A stretch of 64,000 bases of DNA. Source: an uncultured bacterium. GTDB lineage: Bacteria; Planctomycetota; UBA1135; GCA-002686595. The stretch covers positions 1 to 64,000 of the forward strand of contig CALBMX010000048.1 of assembly GCA_937896235.1 (NCBI GenBank), written 5' to 3'. Position numbers and translations under genes: made by a program. Below the pieces are notes generated by a model. That model did no database searches and was not told the origin of the DNA. It saw only the letters and a program-made list of their open reading frames with translations. Shown piece after piece: positions 16,524-25,862 of this stretch; position 1 is the stretch's first letter, and the number at the start of each line of letters is the position of its first letter.

Positions 16524-17257
16524 GCCGCACTGTTCTCGTCGCTAAAGACGCCTCCTTCGGCTACGACAAGAACTCCATTCTCTCCAATGTGAGCTTCGAG
16601 GTGAACAGCGGGGAGTGCTTGGGTATTCTCGGGCCGAATGGCGCAGGGAAGACCACCCTTTTCCGCGGTCTGCTCGGCGTAGCGCCCCCGATTCGCGGCA
16701 AGGTCGTGCGGCATACGAAGCGTATCGGTTACGTGCCTCAACAAGGGCATATGGACCCCGCTTGGCCGCTGTCGACTTTGGAGCTCGTGCACATGGGCGC
16801 CTTCGCCAGGCTTCGGGGGCTCCGGAGGCTGACGGGCCTCTCTAGAGAGGACCGCCGCCTGGCAGAGGCGAACCTTCGGCTTGTCGACCTTTGGGAGGAG
16901 AGGCGCACTCCCATCGCCGTTCTTTCAGGGGGACAGCGGCAGCGGGTTTTGATTGCGCGAGCACTCATGGCGGCACCGGAACTTCTGTTGCTCGACGAGC
17001 CGACAGCGGGTGTCGACAAGCCTAACCAGCAGGTCATTTTTGAGCTCCTCAAGAATCTCATCGACAGCGCTGATCGAAAGCCCGGCGCGGCGAAACCAGC
17101 GGTCCTGTTGGTTGCGCACGAGCTCACCTGGATCACCCAAATTACGAGAAATGTACTCTGGGTTGAGGCGGGCCGGGTCCGCCTAATTCCGACGGATCAG
17201 GTGGCCAGCAACCTAAGCGCCAGCAACCACTTCTTTAGCGAGGCGGCCCATGGGTGA
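16520..17257 (+). CDS. Metal ABC transporter ATP-binding protein (ZnuC-like)
   Basis: 246 residues from a TTG start at 16520 that overlaps the preceding stop (TTGA). The frame is open back to 16424, but that stretch lies inside the binding-protein gene. Walker A GPNGAGKTT is at about 38-46, the ABC signature LSGGQ at 135-139, Walker B LLLLDE at 155-160 and the H-loop in VAHEL. The Q-loop reads YVPQQG. It powers metal import by the adjacent permease, whose start it overlaps by 8 bp. Confidence 0.93.
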   Translation: MSRTVLVAKDASFGYDKNSILSNVSFEVNSGECLGILGPNGAGKTTLFRGLLGVAPPIRGKVVRHTKRIGYVPQQGHMDPAWPLSTLELVHMGAFARLRGLRRLTGLSREDRRLAEANLRLVDLWEERRTPIAVLSGGQRQRVLIARALMAAPELLLLDEPTAGVDKPNQQVIFELLKNLIDSADRKPGAAKPAVLLVAHELTWITQITRNVLWVEAGRVRLIPTDQVASNLSASNHFFSEAAHG

Positions 17258-18131
17258 CCTACCCCTTGATTTGATCTGGGAGCTCTTTGGCTATTCGATC
17301 CTAGCGGCCCTTGTCGCTGGGCTCGTCGTGCCCCTTGTCGGCTCCTTCCTGCTCGTTCGCCGCACCGGTTTTTACGGTGTGACACTTCCTCAATTTGCGG
17401 CGGCTGGGGTCTCCTTTGGATTCGTCGCGCTCCCGTGGTGGCAGACCCATATGAGCTGGCTTTTAGATGCCGAGAGCCTTGGTGACGAATCTCACCTCGC
17501 ACTTGGCTACCACTTGCAATGGGCCGGACTCTTCACGATGGCCGGGCTCATCGGAATGACCTTGGCCTCAAAAAAGGACGGGCTCGAAGCCGGCCGAGTT
17601 GCCGCGAGCTTCGCCATCGCTAGCGCAATGACGATCCTCTTCTCGCACGCCTCACCTGTCGGTGAGATCTATGTTCACAGCCTCCTCAAAGGCGAGATCC
17701 TCGCTATTGACGGACACGAACTAGGCGCTCTTGCGGGGACTCTTGCGCTGGTCGCCGTGCTTTTGGCGTTCTTCCGTCGCGAGCTCACCCTCGCGAGTTA
17801 CGACCCCGACTTAGCCGTAGTTCTCGGCAAGAGATCGAAAGCATGGGAGGCCCTCCTCATGCTACTCGTCGGCACCACCGTGTCGGTTAGTGTCATGACC
17901 GTTGGACCCGCCGTGCTCTTTGGTTTGCTAGTCATTCCCCCGCTAGTTGCACGCCCCCACGCAAAATCGATGGCCGCGTTCCTGCTCCTCTCTAGCACGA
18001 TCGGGGTCCTCTCCGCAGCAGCTGGAGTCTGGGCGTCCTTTCACTTTGACCAGCCCCTTGGGCCAACCCTTGTAGCCGCCTCTGCGCTCTTCCTTCCTGC
18101 CAGTGCGGTCGCTACGCGCTGCCGGGGTTAG
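17250..18131 (+). CDS. Metal ABC transporter permease (ZnuB-like)
   Basis: 293-residue permease of the ABC-3 family with about eight to nine membrane helices. The early motif GSFLLVRRTGFYGVTLPQFAAAG corresponds to the family's GAFVVLRRMAL-type segment. VGPAVLFGLLVIPPLVA near residue 220 matches the conserved late helix. It closes the binding protein-ATPase-permease operon. Its 3' end overlaps the convergent glnS gene by 20 bp. Confidence 0.9.
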   Translation: MGDLPLDLIWELFGYSILAALVAGLVVPLVGSFLLVRRTGFYGVTLPQFAAAGVSFGFVALPWWQTHMSWLLDAESLGDESHLALGYHLQWAGLFTMAGLIGMTLASKKDGLEAGRVAASFAIASAMTILFSHASPVGEIYVHSLLKGEILAIDGHELGALAGTLALVAVLLAFFRRELTLASYDPDLAVVLGKRSKAWEALLMLLVGTTVSVSVMTVGPAVLFGLLVIPPLVARPHAKSMAAFLLLSSTIGVLSAAAGVWASFHFDQPLGPTLVAASALFLPASAVATRCRG

Positions 18132-19905
18132 GCCGCTTCTTCGCGCGTTGAGCTTCCTGGTTCGCCGCCACCTTCTCCACTTTCGACCAAGAGTCGCGCA
18201 AAGAAACCGAGCGGTTAAACACAGGCGCGCCCACTTTCGAATCCACGCTATCTACAGTGAAGTAACCCGTTCTCTCGAACTGGCACGTGAACCCAGCCTC
18301 CTCCGTCATCAGGCTTGGTTCGACCTTCGCGCGAAGTGTCGTGAGCGACTCCGGATTCAAGTTATCCAATAGCGAGCCACCCTTCTTGAATTTCATCGGG
18401 TTGGGTGTTTGGAATAGGTTGTCGTACAAGTGCACCTCGACGTCTCCTGCGTGTTCTCTTGAGACCCAGTGCATCGTCGCCTTCACCTTGCGTTCATCGA
18501 CGGTGTTGCCGCCGCGCGACTCGGGGTCGTACTCGCAATGGACACGAGTGATCTCCCCTGTCGAGGGATCTTTCTCCACGCCTGTGCACGTCACGTAATA
18601 GCCGTAGCGTAGGCGCACCTCGCGCCCAGGTCCCATGCGGAAGAAGTTCTTAGTGGGCTCCTCCATGAAGTCGGAGCGCTCGATGTAGAGCCCACCGCTG
18701 AATGGGATCTCGCGCGTGCCCGCCGATTCGTCCTCGTGGTTATTGATCGCGGGGACCCAGTCCACCTTACCGTCCGGCCAGTTCGTGACGACCAACTCCA
18801 GTGGATCAAGCACCGCCAGGCGACGCGGGGCGTTGCGATTGAGGTCACTGCGCAGCTCGTTTTCGAGCTTCACCAGCTCCACTGTGCTGTTGAACTTAGC
18901 AACGCCGATCTCTTTGCAAAAAGCGCGGATCGAGCCCGGCGTATAACCGCGCCGACGCAAACCACGCAGCGTGGGTAAACGCGGGTCGTCCCAACCCGAA
19001 ACGACACCGTCCTCGACCAAGGTAGTGATATGGCGCTTGCTCATCACAAAGAAGGACAAGTTGAGGCGCGCAAATTCGATCTGCTGAGGGTGATGCACAC
19101 CCAGCTTGGACAGGAACCAGTCGTAGAGTGGCCGGTGGTTTTCGAACTCCAAACTACAGAGCGAGTGCGTGATGCCCTCGATCGAATCCTCGAGCCCGTG
19201 CGCCCAATCGTACATGGGGTAGATGCACCACTCGGAGCCCGTCCGGTGGTGATCGACGTGGCGGATACGGTAGACAATGGGATCGCGCAAGTTGATGTTG
19301 GGCGAGGCGAGATCGATCTTTGCGCGGAGCACATGTGCCCCGTCCTCGAACTCACCCGCGCGCATCCGGCGCAGCAAATCCAAACTCTCTTCCACCGGGC
19401 GATCGCGCCACGGACCCGCCTTTCCCTGGACCGTTGTGTCTCCGCGCAGCTCACGGATCTCGTCACTTGTGCACGAATCCACATAGGCATCGCCTTGCCC
19501 CACAAGCTGCTCGGCAAGCTCGTACAAGCGCCCGAAATAGTCCGAGGCAAAGTACAGGCGGTCCCCCCAATCAAATCCCAACCAAGTGATGTCGTCCTTG
19601 ATCGCGTCTACGTACTCCACGTCCTCTTTTACGGGATTCGTATCGTCAAAGCGTAGGTTGCAGAGGCCGCCGCGCTCAGCCGCAATCTCGAAGTTGATGC
19701 TAATCGCCTTCGCGTGGCCAATGTGAAGGTAGCCGTTTGGCTCCGGGGGAAAGCGCGTGTGAACCGTGCCGCCGTTTTTCCCGGCCGCGATATCCGCATC
19801 CACGATGCTTCGAATGAAGTCGCGGGGCGCTCCCTCTTGCGCCTTACGATCGGTGGAATCAGAGGCTACAGGTGCGTGGGTTGAGGCGGCTTTAGGATCG
19901 GACAT
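18112..19905 (-). CDS. glnS: Glutaminyl-tRNA synthetase
   Basis: Class I synthetase that charges tRNA-Gln. ATG 19905 gives 597 residues; the longest frame (from 19977) adds an unlikely leader. PPEPNGYLHIGHA contains HIGH at 61-64, and VMSKR at about 287-291 is the GlnRS form of KMSKS. The C-terminal beta-barrel region is complete. The N-terminus has a short low-complexity leader of about 25 residues. Having GlnRS implies direct charging of tRNA-Gln rather than only the transamidation route. It overlaps the ZnuB-like gene tail to tail. Confidence 0.96.
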   Translation of the reverse strand: MSDPKAASTHAPVASDSTDRKAQEGAPRDFIRSIVDADIAAGKNGGTVHTRFPPEPNGYLHIGHAKAISINFEIAAERGGLCNLRFDDTNPVKEDVEYVDAIKDDITWLGFDWGDRLYFASDYFGRLYELAEQLVGQGDAYVDSCTSDEIRELRGDTTVQGKAGPWRDRPVEESLDLLRRMRAGEFEDGAHVLRAKIDLASPNINLRDPIVYRIRHVDHHRTGSEWCIYPMYDWAHGLEDSIEGITHSLCSLEFENHRPLYDWFLSKLGVHHPQQIEFARLNLSFFVMSKRHITTLVEDGVVSGWDDPRLPTLRGLRRRGYTPGSIRAFCKEIGVAKFNSTVELVKLENELRSDLNRNAPRRLAVLDPLELVVTNWPDGKVDWVPAINNHEDESAGTREIPFSGGLYIERSDFMEEPTKNFFRMGPGREVRLRYGYYVTCTGVEKDPSTGEITRVHCEYDPESRGGNTVDERKVKATMHWVSREHAGDVEVHLYDNLFQTPNPMKFKKGGSLLDNLNPESLTTLRAKVEPSLMTEEAGFTCQFERTGYFTVDSVDSKVGAPVFNRSVSLRDSWSKVEKVAANQEAQRAKKRPNPGSA

Positions 19906-20193
19906 GGAACTGTTGGACTGCAAGGAAAAGCGAATGCGCAAATGGAAGCCATAAAGCTTAACGCCCGCCGCCAGCAAGAAGTCTGCTAACTCGCCCGGAA
20001 GTCGTGACTCTTCACAGCTTGAATGCCTGGTAAATGGTAACTTGTGAGGGCAGAGAGCAGACCTCGGCCAAGACCCCCTCGGTCTTGCGGATACCGCACG
20101 ACATTGGCCAATCTAGCCATGTCTGAGAGGTTTTGGAGCTGCCCTGCTCACAACTTTTTGCTCACCGCCTCCGCATTGCCAATCGCGTCCACC

Positions 20194-22350
20194 ATGCGTA
20201 CTCTGCTCAGCCAATTCTGCGAAGAATTCGACGCCGTCGTCCAAGACCTGCTCGCACCTCTCACCGAGACCTCTGTCGCGCTCGACGCGGCCACGGAGGA
20301 GCTCTCCGGCCGCGAACTGCGGCTACCTCTGCGCGACATCGCGCATCAGCTCCGGGCCCTTGCGGAGAAGGTTGCTGCACAACAGGCCTACGTCCTGATC
20401 TTTGGTCCGCTGAAAAGTGGCAAGTCGACCCTGATGAACGCCCTTGCGGCCAGTTACGTCAGCGAAGTCTCTAGCCTCCCGGCTTATCCTTGCATGGTCT
20501 ACGTCTCCCATTCGGAGACCCGCGAGTACGCGATAACACGCTATACGGGTGCCGTGGAGACGTTCACCGACCCCACGGCTCTTCACCTCGCCATCCATCG
20601 CGCGCACGGTGAGCTCGCCGAGCAAGTTCGCGCGACCGACGGCAAAGACGAGCTGTTCGATCCCGCGATCCACTACCCCAAAGCGATCCGGCGCGTCGAC
20701 TTCAAACTTCCGGCGGGCGAGCTCGCCGAGTCTGGCGCGGTTATGGTCGACACGCCCGGCCTTTACAGCCGGATGAAGTTCGGCTACGACCGGATGACGA
20801 GGGACTTCCGCAACGCCGCTGCGTGCGCCATTTTTGTCGTCAAAACGGACAACCTATTCCTCGAGCAGGTCTTTGAGGAGTTCAACGAGCTGCTCGAGCT
20901 GTTCAGCCGCATCTTCTTGGTCGTGAACATCGACTCTACGAAGCGAGACCTCGCACCCGATGGCCAGCTGCGACCAAGCTTGGAGCAAGCTGACCCCAAG
21001 CGCATCATCGAGGCGTTCGAGACCCTCGCTATGACGGCTCCGCTTAAAGCTGCCGCCGAAGATGGGCGCCTCAAAATCTACCCAGTCGACCTACTCCAAG
21101 CCGCATCCGAGCGCCTGAGCGGCATTCCCGCGGCCACCTCTGCCGGTGGCGACGTCACGGCACCCCTGGCGAGCTTCAGCTCCTTCCAAGACGACCTAAC
21201 CGATTACCTGAACAGCACCGAGTACCTCGTTGCGTTTCTTGGCGACAGCCTGCGCCGCGCCGACTTTCTTATGGTCGAGCTCGACACGTTGCTCGAAAGC
21301 CCCGCCATCGAGAAGCTGCGCACGGAGAGCAGGGCGATCACCGAAGACCTGAATCGATGCAATGCACGGCTTGAGTCCTTAAGAACCCTCGATACCGAGA
21401 ACTGGAAAGCGCGGTTTGGCACATTGGCCGCCAACCTCGCCAAGCGCGCCGGCGACCACTCGGCCCGTATTGAAGAGCGCACGATTGCTGTACTCGAAGG
21501 CGCTGTGGACTCTTGGTTCCGCTCGGACGATAGCTTGGACTTCCTCAATCGGGACGTGTTGGGTCCGGTACTGAGTGGGCACCACGAAGAGCTCGGCATC
21601 TTCCTTGAGAAGGCCCTGCGCGAAGCAGTCCGCAGTGGTGATGCAGGTATTGGGATCACCTCGGCCCAGCGCAACCACCTTGCTCTTGTTGGCATCAACT
21701 TGGAAGAGATCGGCCAAGAGGCGCTCTTGGAGTTGGACGTCAACAGCATCCATTTTGAAGCACCGAGCACCTGGATCCCCTGCAGCGAAGTCCCTGTCAA
21801 AAGAGGTTTCTGGGACTGGGTTTTGTTTCGCAGCCAGGCCCGTGTTCGCGCCAAGTTTTTCGGGCCATCGGCACGGCCCACATCCAAGATCATAGGGCCC
21901 ACAAAATCGAAACGGCTTGGCAAGGTGGGCCGCCAAGCCATGTTGGCGTCACTCAAAGAGTCTCGCGAGCAGTTCTTCGAGAAGTGCTCCGCCGACCTCC
22001 GCGAGGCCTTCCTGGATGCCTATTCGAACTCCGCCCTCGGCACCCTAGAGAGCATGATCGGGCAGAAGCTCGAAGGCGTCACCAATCGCCACACCGACCT
22101 GCAACGCCAACACAACGAGCACCGCAGGGTCCTCGATAACCTAGACCGCCTGACCGCCCAAAGCGATCGCGCCTCGCTCTCCGTAGGCGGCCTTTGGTCC
22201 GAGTACGGCAACACGGACCCCACCCTCCTCAAGCTCCCCCTTAATCAAGAGAGCGAACCCGTTGTCGAGCTCATCCCCCTCGAGCCCCCCCTCGTAGTCG
22301 AGACTGTCTCAAATAGCGAAGTAGACCTGGAAGTCGAGACGGAACTCTAA
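20194..22350 (+). CDS. Dynamin-like large GTPase
   Basis: 718 residues from ATG 20194 (open frame back to 20044). The GTPase domain shows G1 GPLKSGKST at 71-79, G3 DTPGL at 186-190 and a G4-like NID at 245-247. G4 departs from the usual N/TKxD. Long helical regions follow (LRTESRAITEDLNRCNARLESLR and a late coiled coil ending in RQHNEHRRVLDNL). This is consistent with the bacterial dynamin-like family that remodels membranes, although a hydrophobic paddle is not obvious. The tail is acidic. It is a single gene, whereas bacterial dynamin-like genes often occur as pairs. Confidence 0.75.
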   Translation: MRTLLSQFCEEFDAVVQDLLAPLTETSVALDAATEELSGRELRLPLRDIAHQLRALAEKVAAQQAYVLIFGPLKSGKSTLMNALAASYVSEVSSLPAYPCMVYVSHSETREYAITRYTGAVETFTDPTALHLAIHRAHGELAEQVRATDGKDELFDPAIHYPKAIRRVDFKLPAGELAESGAVMVDTPGLYSRMKFGYDRMTRDFRNAAACAIFVVKTDNLFLEQVFEEFNELLELFSRIFLVVNIDSTKRDLAPDGQLRPSLEQADPKRIIEAFETLAMTAPLKAAAEDGRLKIYPVDLLQAASERLSGIPAATSAGGDVTAPLASFSSFQDDLTDYLNSTEYLVAFLGDSLRRADFLMVELDTLLESPAIEKLRTESRAITEDLNRCNARLESLRTLDTENWKARFGTLAANLAKRAGDHSARIEERTIAVLEGAVDSWFRSDDSLDFLNRDVLGPVLSGHHEELGIFLEKALREAVRSGDAGIGITSAQRNHLALVGINLEEIGQEALLELDVNSIHFEAPSTWIPCSEVPVKRGFWDWVLFRSQARVRAKFFGPSARPTSKIIGPTKSKRLGKVGRQAMLASLKESREQFFEKCSADLREAFLDAYSNSALGTLESMIGQKLEGVTNRHTDLQRQHNEHRRVLDNLDRLTAQSDRASLSVGGLWSEYGNTDPTLLKLPLNQESEPVVELIPLEPPLVVETVSNSEVDLEVETEL

Positions 22351-22685
22351 CTCCCCTAGGGCCCATAAGGCCTACTCTCTCTTGGGGCCAGGTGAGCGTC
22401 CGGTGTCTCTTCCACTAGGCGTGTGCTGGATACAAGGGCGTGAGAAGGCTGGGATTTGATTGGACGAGAGGGACCGAAGTAGCCCAAAAACACCGGTCGG
22501 GGTGCCCTGGGGCGTGGCGAAGTCGCAAAAGTAACTAGAAAGTTGCAATCGTGGCCTCGCCCCCCATCGTGGGGTACCTTTCTCTAGGTCAGGCATCCAA
22601 ACCGATGCCCAGCGGACGGCACCAAGGGGGTAACCCCTGTCCTAGAGAGACCCCCCTCTTCCACACCCCCTTCCCCGGGATACCT
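22351..22685. other. Intergenic region without a supportable gene
   Basis: 335 bp between the dynamin-like gene and the outer-membrane protein gene. It is GC-rich with several C or G runs. No tRNA, convincing promoter or terminator was recognised. Short open frames on both strands lack coding character. Confidence 0.5.
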
Positions 22686-23759
22686 ATGCGCCGTCACACC
22701 TTCCTACTCGCTATTTCGTCTGCTGCCTGCCTGCTCTCCGCAACCGCTTCGGCACAGTCCACTGCACGCCCGCTCCCCACGTTTCGCCTTAGCACCCCGA
22801 TCTCCGCGGTGACGGCGAACTTTCCGTCGACTGCGACGGCGACCACTGCAGATCCCTCTGCCGCAGGGATTCTAAGTGCTTCCGCGCCACTCGGCGACAC
22901 CGATGCCGCGTGGTCCCCCGTTGCCGTCCAGGATACAAGTGGGACGACCGAGTTCAGCAGCCTGAAGGTCACCGCCGAGGCGCGTAGCTCAGCGAACTTC
23001 CGAGAGGTCTCCGGCTCCTTGGACACACAGCGCGCAGGTTTGGACGCGACTATCGGCCGCAACTTTTCGGGCAACCGCGCCGTCGCACTTCACATCGCAA
23101 ACGAGTCGTCCTTCTACAAGTTTGGAAACGGCAGCACCTTGGTCCCCAGCGTGTCCGCACCCTTCAACGATCTCTTCCGCACAAGTGCCGGCATCCAGGT
23201 CGCCATTCAAGCCGACGAGCACTTTTCCTGGCTGGCCGGTGCCGAGGTTTCCATCTCCGGCGAAGACCTCGTTGGCCTGACGGACTCTATGATTTTCGGG
23301 GGACTTGGTGGCATTCGCTACCGCATTAGCGAAGACGTGGCCTTCACGTTTGGCCTTGCGGGCGAGTCGCGCCTGGCCGCCGAAGCTTGGGTGATGCCGT
23401 TCTTCGGTATGGAGTGGGAGATGTCCGACAAGACCTCTTTCAAAGTCCAAGGCTCCGAGTTGCGCCTTGAACACCAAATCACCGAGCACATTCTCGCCAG
23501 CTGCGGCGCGCGCTACGACGTGCGCCAGTATCGCCTCAACGGTTCGAACCCCGTCGCAAACGGGGTTTTTCGCGATGAGGAGATTCGGGTCACTGTTGGC
23601 CTAGACTGGCGCTTTTCCGAAGAGGCTACGCTTGGGCTGGAGCTTGGCCAAGTCATGTGGAACGAGTTCACCGTTCTAAATGCCGCAGGTGGCCTCGTTG
23701 GAGAAACGGAAGCTGATCCAGCTCCTTATATTGGCCTGTCTCTTCGCTTTGGGATGTAA
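22686..23759 (+). CDS. Outer-membrane beta-barrel protein, function unknown
   Basis: 357 residues from ATG 22686, which begins a clear signal peptide (HTFLLAISSAACLLSATASAQ). A Ser/Thr/Ala-rich linker of about 80 residues follows. A strand-rich domain then shows alternating patterns (FSWLAGAEVSIS, IRYRISEDVAFTFGLAGESR) and the protein ends SLRFGM. This resembles barrel proteins of the DUF6268 type, but the exact family is not certain. The frame is open back to 22551, which is rejected because it would bury the signal peptide. No substrate can be inferred. Confidence 0.65.
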   Translation: MRRHTFLLAISSAACLLSATASAQSTARPLPTFRLSTPISAVTANFPSTATATTADPSAAGILSASAPLGDTDAAWSPVAVQDTSGTTEFSSLKVTAEARSSANFREVSGSLDTQRAGLDATIGRNFSGNRAVALHIANESSFYKFGNGSTLVPSVSAPFNDLFRTSAGIQVAIQADEHFSWLAGAEVSISGEDLVGLTDSMIFGGLGGIRYRISEDVAFTFGLAGESRLAAEAWVMPFFGMEWEMSDKTSFKVQGSELRLEHQITEHILASCGARYDVRQYRLNGSNPVANGVFRDEEIRVTVGLDWRFSEEATLGLELGQVMWNEFTVLNAAGGLVGETEADPAPYIGLSLRFGM

Positions 23760-23770
23760 ATCGTGGGGCT

Positions 23771-23785
23771 AGGCGCAAATCGCCT
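23771..23785 (+). terminator. Possible weak hairpin after the outer-membrane protein gene
   Basis: Stem AGGCG / CGCCT with a 5-nt loop, followed only by TTCC. It lies 12 bp after the stop. The T-tract is poor, so it is a weak candidate terminator. Confidence 0.3.
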
Positions 23786-23813
23786 TTCCATCGAGCACTC
23801 CTTCGGATAGGAA

Positions 23814-25862
23814 ATGGGGGTGCGCCGCGCTCTCCCTATCCTTGTTGTCCTCGCTATCAGCCTGTTCCTCGCACTGGCTCAGGGTCCCAGGCCCTACCGC
23901 CTAGCCGCGCTCACGGCCGGCAATCTGCTCCACGCCACTCCCCAAGGCCGGGAGTCCGGTCCAACCCTAGGCGAGCTCATCCTCGCCCATGCCGAGGCGA
24001 GCTCACCCACCCTCGCGCTCGCTCCTCTCGAAACCCGCGGCCCCCAAACCGAGCCCGCGCTGTTACAGCGCAGCTTGCTCACCGCGCTTCGCAGCGAGGC
24101 GGCGGCAAACGGCAGCTCCCTTCGCAGCGTGACCTCCCCAAACGGCAGTACCTTCCGTCTCGATGTTACCCCTCTCGACTCGGGAAATTGGCACCGCCAA
24201 CTTCACTGGTTTAGGTCCCCGGGCGCAGCACCAATCACAACCCAAGACACGTGGACGGCCCCCGGAAAGACCTCCCTCTTCCCACCACTGGTGGCGATCC
24301 TCTTGGCGGTATTCTTTCGCAGCACCGTGATCGCGCTTTTCGCGGGCGTGTGGGTCGGCTCCACCACCCTTGTTCTGCAAGCGGGAACCCCAGGTCCGGT
24401 CGCTCTAGCCGACGGCTTCCAACGTGTCTTTAGCCACTTCCTCTGGACCAAAATCTACGACATCGACAACACGCGTATCGTGCTGTTCGTCCTGTGCATG
24501 TTGTCGATGGTCGGCCTCCTCATTCGCTCGGGTGGAATCCGTGGACTCATGGATGCGATAGCGAGGCGCGCCCGAAGTCCACGCAGCACGCAAGTCGCAA
24601 CTTGGGTGCTAGGCCTGACGATCTTCTTCGATGACTATTCCAATACCGTGCTCGTCGGGTCCACGATGCGTCCCCTGACGGACCGCTTCCGAATCGCTCG
24701 TGAGAAGCTCGCCTACCTCGTGGACTCCACTGCCGCCCCGATCGCGGGACTCTCACTTCTATCCACCTGGATCGCCTTCGAAGTGTCCACCTTCTCCGCC
24801 CAACTTCCCGCCGCCGGCATCGCCCCCGAGGCGGGGTACGAGGTCTTCCTCGCCACCCTGCCCTACCGCTTCTACTGCATCCTGACCATCGTCTTCGTCG
24901 GCTTGATTGTCACGACAGGCCGCGACTTTGGCCCCATGCTTAGGGCCGAGCGCCGCGCGCGCCATACCGGCCAACTTGTCGCGCCGAACTCGACTCCCAT
25001 GGTCTCCGAACGCGCAAACTCCATCGCGCCCGCCCCGAACGTCACGCCGCGCGCGCTCCACGCGATCCTCCCCCTTGGCGCATTTGTCTGCCTGACTTTT
25101 TTCACCATCCTGTATCGGGGAGGCGCACTCCAGGGCGCCCCCGATTCCATTTCCATGCAATGGCTGTCCGGTGTGCTGCTCTCGGGAAGCGGCAGCGTTC
25201 CTCTGCTCGTGGGATCGGGAGCCGGCCTCTTCTTAGCGGTCCTCGTCTGTGTTCGCGTCGGGATTGCGAGGGAAGTCCCCGGCGCCGCGTGGTCGATTTT
25301 GTCGTCCATGGGAGGCGCCTTCGCGATCCTATACCTAGCTTGGATCATCGGCATGGTGTGCGGTGAGCTCGGCACAGCGCAATACCTAACCGCCCTCATA
25401 GGCGACTCGATCCCTCCAGTGTTGTTGCCCGCGATCCTCTTTCTACTCGCTAGCGCCATCGCCTTCGCAACGGGCTCCTCTTGGAGCACGATGATGATCC
25501 TCTTGCCATTGGTTGTTGGGCTCTCCTTCTCGCTTGGCGAGACAATTCCGCTCGGTGGCTACACCTTGATGCTGATGTCGATCGGCTCCGTTCTTGAGGG
25601 CTCTATTTTCGGGGACCACTGCTCCCCGATCTCCGACACCACGGTATTGTCGTCCGTATCAAGCGCCTCTAACCACATGGATCACGTTCGAACGCAAGCG
25701 CCCTACGCACTGGTCACCATGGGCGTCGCGTTGGCATTCGGCTACCTGCCTTGCGCGATATTTGGAATCTCTCCTTGGCTCGCAATCGCCATGGGGTCCG
25801 TCGCTTTGATTGCGCTGATGTTCGCCATCGGCAGGCGCGCCGACGACCCAATCGTCAGCTAA
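23814..25862 (+). CDS. NhaC-family Na+/H+ antiporter with N-terminal extracytoplasmic extension
   Basis: 682 residues. The transporter core begins near residue 155 and carries the family hallmarks FFDDYSNTVLVGS (Asp273-Asp274) and FGDHCSPISDTT (Asp601). These occur in NhaC-type Na+/H+ or malate/lactate exchangers. The first 150 residues are unusual: a signal-like helix (residues 7-22) followed by about 125 mostly polar residues expected outside the membrane. The 3' end overlaps the convergent recQ gene by 8 bp. Ion specificity is not determinable. Confidence 0.85.
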   Translation: MGVRRALPILVVLAISLFLALAQGPRPYRLAALTAGNLLHATPQGRESGPTLGELILAHAEASSPTLALAPLETRGPQTEPALLQRSLLTALRSEAAANGSSLRSVTSPNGSTFRLDVTPLDSGNWHRQLHWFRSPGAAPITTQDTWTAPGKTSLFPPLVAILLAVFFRSTVIALFAGVWVGSTTLVLQAGTPGPVALADGFQRVFSHFLWTKIYDIDNTRIVLFVLCMLSMVGLLIRSGGIRGLMDAIARRARSPRSTQVATWVLGLTIFFDDYSNTVLVGSTMRPLTDRFRIAREKLAYLVDSTAAPIAGLSLLSTWIAFEVSTFSAQLPAAGIAPEAGYEVFLATLPYRFYCILTIVFVGLIVTTGRDFGPMLRAERRARHTGQLVAPNSTPMVSERANSIAPAPNVTPRALHAILPLGAFVCLTFFTILYRGGALQGAPDSISMQWLSGVLLSGSGSVPLLVGSGAGLFLAVLVCVRVGIAREVPGAAWSILSSMGGAFAILYLAWIIGMVCGELGTAQYLTALIGDSIPPVLLPAILFLLASAIAFATGSSWSTMMILLPLVVGLSFSLGETIPLGGYTLMLMSIGSVLEGSIFGDHCSPISDTTVLSSVSSASNHMDHVRTQAPYALVTMGVALAFGYLPCAIFGISPWLAIAMGSVALIALMFAIGRRADDPIVS

